DNA of 64,000 nt, from NCBI RefSeq assembly GCF_963676685.1, contig NC_092349.1, positions 41,121,426 to 41,185,425 of the forward strand, given 5' to 3'. Both the position numbers and the translations under genes were made by a program. Shown here one piece after another: positions 1-8,902 of this stretch. How positions within the stretch are numbered: the first letter of the stretch is position 1; each line of letters starts with the position of its first letter. The notes under the pieces were generated by a model. It saw nothing but the letters and a program-made list of their open reading frames with translations, was not told the DNA's origin and ran no database searches. This stretch comes from Mytilus edulis. Its lineage: Eukaryota > Mollusca > Bivalvia > Mytilida > Mytilidae.

Positions 1-56
1 ATTTATACGTTATATAGAACGCCGTGACTGCCTTATGGTACTTCATTCTTTATCAT

Positions 57-290
57 GATGAGGTTTTTCTTTATCATAATGAGGTTTTTCTCTATTATGA
101 TGAGGTTTTTCTTTACTATGTGGAGCTTTTTCTCTATTATAATGAGCTTTTTCTTCATTATGATGAGCTTTTTCGAATTATCTATTATGATGATCTTTTT
201 CTTTATTATAATGAGTTTTTTCTTTATTATGATGAGCTTTTTCTCTATTATGATGAGGTTTTTCTTTATGATGAGGGTTTTCTCTAAAAA
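57..290 (+). repeat. Left terminal-repeat minisatellite, 21-bp unit, about 11 copies
   Basis: Units of the form GATGAGgTTTTTCTtTATTAT run almost without interruption. One unit is lengthened by an extra GAATTATC-like piece near 173. Because 21 is divisible by three, every frame stays open and gives low-complexity peptides rich in Tyr, Asp, Phe and Leu; these are not genes. The mirror copy is at 2966-3150. Confidence 0.9.
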
Positions 291-514
291 AAAAAATGGC
301 ATACTAGTAATCAGAAATGTTGAAAGTTCTTCGGAAAGTTGGATTGCTCCATGTGCGGTAAATGTTTAATAAAGAAAAATAACATCAAATTTTGTCTACT
401 AGCTTTCATAACATGAACTGCAATATCTAGGAGTTACCATTCTAGCGCATATGATGACACTGCAAATGGGATGCATCAAGTATGGAAACATGAAACCTGT
501 GAAAACTGATAGTT

Positions 515-1745
515 TAGATGGCCATCCAAAATACCATGTCGACAAAAATGTACTAAAATCGTTGTTGGATTGTGACTTCAAGATATCGGACATTGGAAAT
601 CTGTAAGAACTCTCAGAGAGAACAATATATTGACGGATGGCTCACTTTGGACTACAGAAAAGAGATTTTTCTGACATTGAAGATGACAACCTTGATAGTA
701 TAGTTTCCGGTATTGTCGTTGACTTTTCTCGTTGTGGCGAACGTATGTTGCGTGAAATACTGAAAGGAAAAATAATTAAAGTACAAAGATTGAGGTTAAG
801 AGGTGCCATTCTTAGAATATACTTCGCTGGTACCAAAGAGAGAAAGACCGGTCGACTGCACAGACGTGTATGCAACGTTACGGCACCGAATCAATTATGG
901 CATATAGACACTTACCATTAATTAGTAAGATGGAGATTCATTATACTGGATGGAGTTGATGGGTTTAGTAGGCTTATTATGTTTCTACATTGTCGTGACA
1001 ACAACACTTCCGCCACCGTATTGAATAGCTTCCTCTCTGGAGTGGGTTTTTTGTATAGGTTCTGTCAGCAGTGGCGGATCCATAAATTTTCATAAATGGA
1101 TCCCACTGACTGCTACGCCCGCTCCGTTCATGCTTCGGCGATTCCCTATATAATCAATTAATTTTTTCCCAGAAAAAGGGATGCCGGGCAACCTCTAAAT
1201 CTGCCTCTGGTCAGATGAGGGAATAGAAAATGTATCGGCGGCGGATTTAATGTTGACAAAACATGGTGGCGGCAGTATGATTACAGGCCCAATCACACAC
1301 AATCAGAGAATAGAGAGATTGTGAAGGGACGTTAACGAGGGTGTTTTGTACTATTTCAACAACCAGGGAAATCGCGATCCACTAAATTAAATAGCCTTGC
1401 ACTACATTTACATGGATGAAATTAACAGAAGACTTGATATTTGGACTGAAGCATGGGCAAGCCATAGAACGAGAACAACAAAATCATTGCCTGTCAATAT
1501 TTGAATCGCGTCAAATACAGAATCAAGTTGGTACACAACGCAGTGAACGAGATTTAGTTGATTATGGATTAGAGGGAAACATTGATGCGTCTAATCTTAT
1601 GGACAATGGAAGGCCAATTTTTGAGCCAATGAACATTGCAATTAATTACCAACGAATAATAAGAACAGATTACAATAGGACAGGTACCAACTTTGGCATG
1701 GATGACTTTGTGAATTGTGTCGAAATCCTTTCTGCACAAGCCTGA
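515..1745 (+). pseudogene. Integrase-core (DDE, rve-type) transposase remnant
   Basis: Conceptual translation across frame breaks gives a helix-turn-helix-like start (HPKYHVDKNVLKSLLD at about 520-570), then MAHFGLQKRDFSDIEDD at 637, and a CGERMLREILKGK segment. The catalytic core begins PNQLWHIDTYH at about 880-918 and is cut by an in-frame TAA at 919. It resumes as LVRWRFIILDGVDGFSRL and continues to about 1050. After an insertion it continues as SDEGIENV (about 1212), HNQRIERL (about 1300) and EINRRLDIWTEAWASH (about 1419). WHID supplies the first catalytic Asp and QRIE the Glu. This arrangement matches integrase-core transposase-like proteins common in fish and invertebrate genomes (family knowledge). 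Stops and frameshifts show it is dead. The last stretch (1416-1745) is open in another frame and may be non-coding tail. Confidence 0.75.
1057..1205. repeat. Short repeat inserted in the transposase remnant
   Basis: The transposase homology stops after LNSFLSGV and resumes at SDEGIENV. The intervening ~145 bp begins CAGTGGCGGATCC and ends AATCTGCCTCTG, an imperfect inverted pair. Similar GGCGGAT or ATCCGCC ends occur at about 5149-5157, 5500-5510 and 29464-29471. This suggests a small non-autonomous element or termini favoured by one. Confidence 0.5.
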
Positions 1746-1879
1746 TATAACTTTCAGTAATTTATTGCGTACAATAACAATGTTATAAATGATCATTGTC
1801 TATTACTTGGTCTGTTCCCCCCCCCCCCCCAAACCCCAGTTTTAGTCTTGTTTTTTTTATATCCATCATATAACTCATC

Positions 1880-2510
1880 TGGTACACCTATATAAAAAGA
1901 AAATGTTGTATGATTGCCAATTAGACAACTATCCACAAGAGACTTAATGACACAGAAACTAACAACTATAGTTCACCTTACGGTCTTCAACAATAAGCGA
2001 ATCCAATACCACATAGTCCGCTATAAAAGGTCCCGAAATGACAATATAAAACACTTCAGCAAGAAAACTAACGGCCTAATTTATGTAAAAAAAAATGAGA
2101 AAAAAACAAATATTTAACACATAAACAAACGACAACAACTGAATTCCTGGCTCTTGATTTGGGACAGGCACAAACATACAGAATGTGGTGCTGTTAAACA
2201 TGTTAGCGGGATCCCAACCATCCCCCTTACCTGGGACAGTGGTACAACATAAGAACGAACTATAAAAATCAGGTAAAAAGGCTTAACTCATCACATGGAT
2301 AAACATACAAATACTACAAATACAAGCGGACATGGCCGGATACTTGTACCTCCTTATCAACAAAAAGACAAAAAAAAAACTAATAAATAAAATCATGCAT
2401 CTAAGACTAAATTATCAATCAGTGCACATCAAATATCCATTGGATTTAGTGCAAAGACGTCAATAAAAAGTCGGAGAAAACCCTGACTTCAGTGTGCTAT
2501 GCTAAGATAC
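1880..2510. repeat. Dispersed mussel-type repeat (family M3) nested in the transposon
   Basis: The segment beginning TTGCCAATTAGACAACTATC and running through ACGGTCTTCAACAATAAG, then GGGACAGGCACAAACATA, is shared in diverged form with 3795-4125 (reverse), 17725-17935, 32385-32575 (reverse), about 36930-36990, 41015-41100 and 58300-58450. No open frame of consequence is present. I treat it as a non-autonomous interspersed repeat; whether it is a SINE or a MITE cannot be decided by eye. A poly-C tract lies just before it (about 1817-1830). Confidence 0.6.
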
Positions 2511-2519
2511 AGGAGTCAA

Positions 2520-2950
2520 CATACTGCAGATCCATGAATGTTTATTTGTATATAAAGATAATATTTAGTTTGCTTTAAATATTACTGATAACAGAATCAA
2601 TATCAATACCAATAAATCAATATTCAATGATCTAATTACAGTGCTGAATTGGTAACCTTCCAGAATGAGTTTATCTAAATGATTAATAAGTTTACTAGGA
2701 TCATTTCAAAATTTCTGGGCACGATAAACAACATGAGGATGTGCTACAAGTATCCCGTTTGAAATCAGTTTTAAGGTACAACCAAACTTTAAAACCTAAC
2801 CTTTATATATATATATTGAAGAATTAAGTAAAGGTTTTAAGTATTTGCGGTAACAAAATCCCTAACTTATGCCTAGTCGTGAGGAGCATAGTTGGTGGCA
2901 ATTTTTCTTTTTGTTCGATCTTAATTCTCTTAATTTCCCATGATTCACTC
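2520..2950. other. Interior transposon DNA without recognised gene
   Basis: This stretch lies between the M3 insertion and the right inverted repeat. It contains a short AT dinucleotide run near 2803-2815. No reading frame or motif was recognised. Confidence 0.4.
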
Positions 2951-2965
2951 TAACAGTTAATCATA

Positions 2966-3150
2966 ATAGAGAAAAAAATCTTATCATAAAGAAAAACCTC
3001 ATCATAATAGAGAAAAAGCTCATCATAATGAAGAAAAAGCTCATCATAATAAAGAAAAGGCTCATCATAATAGAGAAAAAGCTCATCATAATAAAGAAAA
3101 AGCTCATTATAATAGAGAAAAAGCTCATCATGATAAAGAAAGGAGTACCA
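2966..3150 (-). repeat. Right terminal-repeat minisatellite, inverted copy of 57-290
   Basis: Units such as AAAGCTCATCATAATAGAGA repeat with a 21-bp period, about nine copies, as the reverse complement of the left array. The tip GTACCATAAGGCAGTAACGG at 3147-3166 mirrors the sequence at 19-40. Confidence 0.9.
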
Positions 3151-3185
3151 TAAGGCAGTAACGGCGTTCCATATAATAAGTTATA

Positions 3186-3510
3186 TCACAAATATTTCCG
3201 AGTTTGTATGGTTTCAGATAAATTTCGGCACAATGTAATCGGTCTGTTCCTGAAGAAGTATAAATATAGTTTTGACAAGTTGTTATTTGGAAAATGTAAA
3301 TTTTAGTTTCCTCGGTATATTTACCTGCTTGTTGTATTATTAATATGAATAGTTCAGTCTGCATCAGATGAGATTGCGACACCTAAGTACTTGTGAGTTA
3401 TCAACAATTTCATCATTTTAACCATAAAATATGTGTTATTGCCAACGCTTTGATATTTTTGTGTTACAATTACTCATAACTCATCAGAGAGTCAACGAAC
3501 TGGTAAAACT
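3186..3510. repeat. Target-side repeat, direct copy of about 7395-7670
   Basis: Starting at ATATCACAAATATTTCCGAG, this segment matches 7396-7670 over some 260 bp with scattered differences, including GCATCAGATGAGATTGCGAC and CACCTAAGTACTTGTGA in both. The copy near 3420-3480 has about 60 extra bases. No protein was recognised. It supplies the empty-site comparison for the 1-3184 transposon. Confidence 0.75.
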
Positions 3511-4915
3511 TTGGAAAATGAAAACCAATTTGTACTCTACTTTCAAATTTATAATATATTACGTATTAAACTTTGTAATGACATCGCCATATATAATCCT
3601 ATATTTCCAAATCTGTTATTTTTGCTTGTAGTATATATATTATATATATATATGCGTATGTGTGCTTAATCGCAGATCAAATTTATTCGTTCATAGTGTG
3701 TTAATTTACGTTTTTTGATTGAGTTAAGCCTTCCAATTGATATTTTATAGTGTGGTTTTCTATGTTGTGATTTTATGCTATTGTTTTAGAAAAAGGGAGA
3801 AGGTTTGGTACCATTTAAACGTTTAATCCCACTGCAAATGTTTGCACCTGTCCTAAGTCAGGAATCTGATGTACAGTAGTTGTCGTTTGTTTATGTAATT
3901 TATACGTGTTTCTCGTTTCTCGTTTTTTATATAGATTAGACCGTTGGTTTTCCCGTTTGAATGGTTTAAAACTAGTAAATTTGGGACCCTTTATAGCTTT
4001 TTGTTCGGTGTGAGACAAGGCACCGGGTTGAAGGCCGTACATTAACCTATAATGGTTAATTTTTATAAATTGGTATTTGGATGGAAAGATGTCTCATTGG
4101 CACTCACACCACATCTTCCCATATCTATTAAATCAGTTATTTTTGTTGTTGTTATCTTTTGTTTTATGTCAAAAATATACGTAAATGTTGTTACCTCATC
4201 TTAAAAATCTCGAAACGATGTAATATGCAATTTCTTTGGGTCAGGTCAGGTAAAGAGTCCCTATATGATCTCATGTGTATCATCCCTATATTAGTATGTA
4301 TACTGATATAGATAACGATTTGAGAAGTTTAAATGTTACCTTATTCTGTTTTGTTAATGTTAAACGTCCTTGGCATAGTCACGGATACTTCCGTATTTAC
4401 AAATGTATAAGTATGTACAAACGTTTGACAGGTCTCCTAGTCTAAACGAGGACAGTTACACTCTCGCATATGTTAACATTATATTTTCTTTTTGATGCGT
4501 GTTCCTACCGTAGAATGTTTTTCTCCAGCGGTAAGTATGTCATGCAAGGAAGGAAGGAAAACTATGTGATTATCAATTTTCAGAATTAAAAAATAATTGT
4601 ATCACGTATATGATTTTTACATCGGATGACCGTGCGGTCTTGCTCTCTTTCAATGACCGATAACTCTGCATAGGAGATGGAACGTTTGGCGGGAAGATAT
4701 GAAGGCCTACTGAAATCCAATATATTAGGAATATCAAATTATAACAGAAGAATGTCCACCATACACTTGCACTGCACTATTACATGTATTGATATAGTAG
4801 AAATGAATGATGTACAAATGAATGTTTTCTTTTAATAAATGTAAATATATCATACTAACCATCACAAGTGACAAAGTTTGTGAAATCTTAATTATTTCTT
4901 GTGGGTTTTTTTTAA
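3510..4915. other. Non-coding stretch with one inverted M3 repeat
   Basis: An M3-family copy in reverse orientation occupies about 3795-4125, including GGTGTGAGACAAGGCACCGG and GATGTCTCATTGGCACTCAC. A short TA-rich run lies near 3630-3655. No exon or conserved frame was seen in the remainder. Confidence 0.5.
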
Positions 4916-5072
4916 TTGTAACATAAATTGGATTTTTTCCTTTGATGTTTTTATGAAATAATTTGCTTAAAAAGTGTGGTGAGGGAAAACCATGGTATAT
5001 TATATGCAAATTTATGTTGTACCATCCTTTACTAATTAAATATGCAACTCGACTAGAATCCAAAGGAAAAAA

Positions 5073-5137
5073 GGCGGAGCTTCAGCCATGGTATAACATA
5101 TTCATTTTCATGTTATTCCATGGCTGAAGCTCCACCT
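5073..5137. repeat. Near-perfect 27-bp-arm hairpin in the derivative's 3' region
   Basis: The arm GGCGGAGCTTCAGCCATGG...AACAT is mirrored by ATGTT...CCATGGCTGAAGCTCCACC across about 10 bases. The corresponding hairpin in the full element (29489-29552) has more mismatches. Conserved position in both copies suggests it belongs to the element's terminal structure. Confidence 0.8.
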
Positions 5138-6045
5138 TTTTTTTTTAAATGTATCCGCCTCTAAAATATTTAGGAAACTGTAAAACGTACTAAAAGGTCA
5201 AGATCTTCATTTGTTTTCATTTTATAAGAAAAAGCAATAAATTATGTGTACCACATTTCAAGAAACCCTTTTCAAACTACATAGAATTGTTACGAATTCC
5301 CTTAATTTTGGAAACAATTACTAAATGTTTCTTTTTTCAGTTTTGAAAAAAATAAAATGTAACACTATCATTTCCTTTGCGAAAATTCAATTTAAATTCG
5401 ATTTAAAAAGGGGGGTACCTATACAAAAAGAAATAAATATCGGCTACAAATATCTGTGAAAAAAACATGATTAGGGGACGTACACTATCTATGCCCCTTG
5501 ATCCGCCACTGTTAAAGTATTATGTTATCATTAAAATTGTGTTTTAATAAGTAATCTAATAAAATAACGGAAGAGAAGCATTTTTCAATTAGATGAAAAT
5601 TCTGTAAAATATGATTAATTTGTATGATACATTGAAAAAACAAAACAATTCTTACCGTCATTAGAATAATTATTTAATCCTTGTCGCTGGAATCCGACAT
5701 TTTTGTTTACCTCAGTCTGATGATATTATGAAATTACCTGCGCCTACAATCATACACGGGGCGCAAAACTAAAAATAAATCAGGGAAAATCCGACATTTT
5801 CTTTACTTTCTGCAAATTCAGGGGTTCTATTACATGAAGTACACAGACGATCATACACGAAGCGCAAAAGTGACTTGCGCGAGCTTCCATTTCATTGGAT
5901 AAAACTGTAACGTGATCAATTTCCAATATTAGTTGAAGGTCTTGAAGCTGTCAATCATTTTATTTATATTACAAATTTTATATATCATGTGTCTTACTCA
6001 TTAACATATTTAAACAAACTTCGGATTCGTTTGTTTAAATATGTT

Positions 6046-6427
6046 AAGACTCGGACTTCTCTTGAACTGAATTTTAATGTGTGTATTGTTATTCTTTTAC
6101 TTTTCTACATTGGCTAGAGGTATAGGGGGAGGGTTGAGATCTCATAAACATGTTTAACCCCGCCGCAATTTTGCGCCTGTCCCAAGTCAGGAGCCTCTGG
6201 CCTTTGTTAGTCTTGTATGATTTTAAATTTTAGTTTCTTGTGTATAATTCGGAGTTTAGTATGACGTCCATTATCACTGTACTATTATGCATATTTTAGG
6301 GGCCAGCTGAAGGACACCTACGGGTGCGGGAATCCTCGCTACATTGAAGACCCATTGGTTGCCTTCGGCTGTTGTTTGCTCTATGGTCGGGTGGTTGTCG
6401 CTTTGACATATTCACCATTTCCTTTCT
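6046..6427 (+). repeat. Dispersed repeat M2 inserted in the Crypton derivative
   Basis: GACTCGGACTTCTCTTGAAC opens a ~380-bp unit that recurs at 62752-63137 in the same orientation; partial copies lie at about 61172-61300 (reverse) and 63535-63640. It includes GGGGGAGGGTTGAGATCTCA. The insertion splits the Crypton derivative at ATATGTTAA...TTTTAACTCG, where the full element has ATGGTAACTCG, so a TTAA or TAA duplication is likely. No coding capacity was seen. Confidence 0.75.
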
Positions 6428-6466
6428 CAATTTTAACTCGTAAAAACCATGGTATATATAGTACTT

Positions 6467-6795
6467 ATTTAACACAAATAAAAACGGAAAATAGGCTAAA
6501 TCAGATGGATCCTTCTTTCAACTAACTATAACATTAAACTTGTTCGTTTCGCTGCAGGAAAAAAAGCCACATATTACAAAAACACAATTAAATATCCGAT
6601 ATAAGGATAATAAAATCAAGATATACAATCGTCAGCTTGCGAACCAAACCAAACGGCAAAATTTGTCTCGCAAATGTATAAAATTCGCAAGTTATTATTG
6701 ATTCAAGACAGTTTTTTTTACCATGTGCTACAATAGAAAGGACGTTATGTAAGTTCTTACAGGAACACTTTTCAATGATTAAAGGCTTCCTGGAT

Positions 6796-6826
<31 letters not shown>

Positions 6827-7290
6827 TATACAGATACACTTATCTTTACCAAATCAATTAACCTGTTGTTAAACGATACCATGATCTACTATTGGCTATA
6901 AACATTTACTTCCTCTTCTGAGTAACTAACCGCTGTTTTTGATTTATGTTATATGGAACATAAACGAACACATATAGCATATTTGATATCCAAAGTTGCA
7001 TTTAAAAAAACTTTAACTTTTTAGTTGACGTTTTACGTAGCATTTTCTCATCAAGTTGGACTGACTTTTATCAGATAATGTATAATTTTACATTTAATAG
7101 TATCATTTAAAGGATAACAACATGGTATTGATATTCTCTTTTTTTGGTATTTTTTTGTACCCTTTTCTTTTGATAATTTACAATTTCTGAACTGACACGA
7201 TTGATAACAATTTTCTAAAATTGTCCGATTATACATTTTGAAATTAAAAGAAACAAAGATTTAAACTCCCTCTGGTAAAAAAGACGTTAG
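6467..7290. other. Non-coding stretch with a long poly-A tract
   Basis: A run of about 27 consecutive A occurs at 6797-6823. No gene was recognised. The A-tract could be a retroposon tail, but no retroposon body was identified next to it. Confidence 0.4.
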
Positions 7291-7680
7291 ATGGATGTGT
7301 CTTTTTTAGTTTCTTTTTATCATAGAGCTTTTTCTGTGGAAAAAAAGATTGTTTTAAAGACAAATTTAGGAAGTACAAAACACTACATTTATACGTCATA
7401 TCACAAATATTTCCGAGTTTGTATCGTTTCAGATGAGTTTCGGCTGAATGAAATCGGTCTGTTTCATAAGTAGTATAGATATAGATTTCGATATTTGAAG
7501 TTGTTTATTTGGAAAGTGTAAATTTTAGTTTCCTCGGTATATTTACCTGCTTTTTGTATCATTTATATGGTTAGTTCAGTTTGCATCAGATGAGATTGCG
7601 ACACCTAAGTACTTGTGATTTATCAACAATTTCAGCATTTTAAATCATCAGACAGTCAACCTTCTAGGTAAAACACGACA
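7291..7680. repeat. Repeat containing the unoccupied transposon target
   Basis: Bases 7396-7670 match 3186-3510, and 7386-7405 (ATTTATACGTCATATCACAA) joins what at 1-15 and 3179-3195 is separated by the transposon. A 60-codon open frame here (7291-7473) has no recognisable similarity. Confidence 0.7.
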
Positions 7681-8186
7681 TAATTACATAAATATAAAAA
7701 AAATCTTTATTCCTTCTAAATTAATAAAACAATCTATAAATATATTTGATGACTAGAAATATAATGTTTGGCAGTGAAGGCTAGTTTAAACAACAGTTCA
7801 TACGAAAGGTTATAGGAAATGGTCGATTTTACCATCGTGGCAGAATGAGCCGACATGATAAACTTTTGTAATGAAAACTACATCTCTTTTCCGGTTGGCT
7901 GATTAAATCTTTCTATGTCTTTTCCAGTAAAGTCTAATGGTATAATTCTTTCTTTTTATTCTATGTTGTTTATGCGCTTTACTTCTTAATCTCTTATCGA
8001 AACTCAGTAACGGTAAACAAGTCTTTTCTTGTTTGTTTCTAAACTCTCATTGCAGTGACAATTCTTTCAGGGTACATATGATTGACAATTGTATTTTCCA
8101 AGTAAAATTTTCTTGATTTCAACTAGACTTGATCGAAGACGTGGATTTTTCATGGACGTACCATTTTACTCAATAAATGTCCGCGA
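7681..8186. other. Non-coding interval downstream of the IL-17-like gene
   Basis: AT-rich sequence with no recognised exon or repeat. It lies between the repeat at 7291-7680 and the putative poly(A) signal of the IL-17-like gene. Confidence 0.4.
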
Positions 8187-8192
8187 TTTATT
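8187..8192 (-). terminator. Candidate poly(A) signal for the IL-17-like gene
   Basis: TTTATT on the plus strand is AATAAA on the minus strand, about 130 bp beyond the stop codon. Position and orientation fit, but no cleavage site evidence is available. Confidence 0.5.
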
Positions 8193-8321
8193 CTCATATA
8201 ATGAGTACACATATTATAACTCAACTAGTTAAGATTTGATATATCTTTGGTATTTTCTGAAAAAGAAAAACTGCAAGCGTTCTTGTTAATTCTAATACAG
8301 AAATACCACAAGCATACTTTT

Positions 8322-8876
8322 CTATTCGTTTACCCGAACTTGACGTTGATTAGTACAGCGACATGCTACAGCCACTGGTTCCCAAACTTCGTCATACTTG
8401 AAATAACCATTTACACAATCGGTAACACGAAGAACACGGCTGTAGTAATCTACAGTTTCACATCCAGCATATGAACTGTTTTGAAATGAGCCATACGAAT
8501 TGAGCTCCAGGCACTTAGAACATTTACATTTAGCTTGGAGAATTACTTCTGGTATCCTATTATCGTCTACATCCAAAACAAAGTAATGCGGACACGATTC
8601 TTCTACATATTTATTTCTTGGGCATCTTCCTTCTTTTGGGTCATCACTAATGTTTCGTTTACGGATATATTTATGTCCTTCATTGGTTGACCTTCGAAGA
8701 GTTTGTTGTGTAAGGTGTGTTAAAGATCCAAAACTATCGTGTAACCTTCTCTTAAGTTTACGAAAGAAGTCAGCTCGTATCCGTCTCATTGTTCGTCTAC
8801 TTGGCCGGGAACATTTATTGATACTGGCACTCGCAACAATCATAATGTAGTCCAACAGTAAAATAAAAACAATCAA
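8322..8876 (-). CDS. IL-17-like secreted cytokine, 184 residues
   Basis: The product is inferred to be a secreted cystine-knot cytokine of the IL-17 family, acting extracellularly on IL-17-receptor-type proteins; in bivalves this family is expanded and immune-related (family knowledge). Residues 1-18 form a hydrophobic signal peptide (MIVFILLLDYIMIVASAS), followed by a basic segment (about 22-75). The core begins at RCPRN (84-88) and continues with CPHYFVLDVDDNRIPEVI (95-112), KCKCSKCL (116-123), TDCVNGYF (152-159) and the family-typical WEPVAVACRC (165-174). Cysteines are at 22, 85, 95, 117, 119, 122, 139, 154, 172 and 174. Possible N-glycosylation sites are Asn75 and Asn133. A splice acceptor (CTTCAG) ends 8 bases before the ATG, so an untranslated upstream exon is likely; the Met start is supported by the signal peptide. 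The frame is intact. Confidence 0.9.
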   Translation of the reverse strand: MIVFILLLDYIMIVASASINKCSRPSRRTMRRIRADFFRKLKRRLHDSFGSLTHLTQQTLRRSTNEGHKYIRKRNISDDPKEGRCPRNKYVEESCPHYFVLDVDDNRIPEVILQAKCKCSKCLELNSYGSFQNSSYAGCETVDYYSRVLRVTDCVNGYFKYDEVWEPVAVACRCTNQRQVRVNE

Positions 8877-8888
8877 TGTAGAAATCTG

Positions 8889-8902
8889 AAGAAAAAAAGA
8901 TA
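8889..8902 (-). other. Splice acceptor immediately upstream of the IL-17-like ATG
   Basis: On the minus strand a polypyrimidine run ending in TTCAG is followed by ATTTCTAC and the ATG. It implies a separate 5' untranslated exon further up (coordinates above 8900), which was not identified. Confidence 0.55.

Larger units (their letters stand above)
1..3184 (+). mobile_element. Decayed DNA transposon with ~270-bp terminal inverted repeats and an integrase-core transposase
   Basis: The first ~300 bases reappear inverted at about 2950-3175. The outer tips match (GAACGCCGTGACTGCC at 17-32 against the reverse complement of GGCAGTAACGGCGTTC near 3152-3167). Inside each tip is an array of 21-bp units. 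The interior carries a transposase remnant (515-1745) and later insertions at about 1060-1200 and 1880-2510. The flanks are gttatat on the left (about 9-15) and gttatat on the right (about 3179-3185), consistent with a 6-7 bp target duplication. A related empty site exists at about 7386-7410. The transposase family is recognised from memory of animal integrase-core transposases; IS3EU is one possible superfamily, not proven. The copy cannot be autonomous because its reading frame is broken. Confidence 0.8.
4916..6466 (-). mobile_element. Internally deleted non-autonomous derivative of the Crypton-like element at 26191-29707
   Basis: Read on the minus strand, 6466 to 4916 matches the two ends of the full element. 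6466-6428 and 6045-5795 match 26191-26480. About 5679-5660 matches the exon 1 end at 27541-27560, including TTATTCTAATGACGGTAAG. About 5400-4916 matches 29235-29707, including the hairpin. Even the start context AATTTGCAGAAAG...ATG is conserved (ATG at 5797-5795), but the frame stops after four more codons. About 2.3 kb of coding interior is missing. A separate repeat (6046-6427) is inserted near the 5' end. It could only be moved by a recombinase supplied elsewhere. Confidence 0.8.

Noticed and set aside
24..369. Three overlapping open frames of 87-104 codons rich in Tyr, Asp, Phe, Leu, Ile and Lys
   Set aside because: They are translations of the 21-bp minisatellite, which keeps all frames open; no protein signal.
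8650..8850. Plus-strand 66-codon frame
   Set aside because: It lies antisense within the IL-17-like coding exon.
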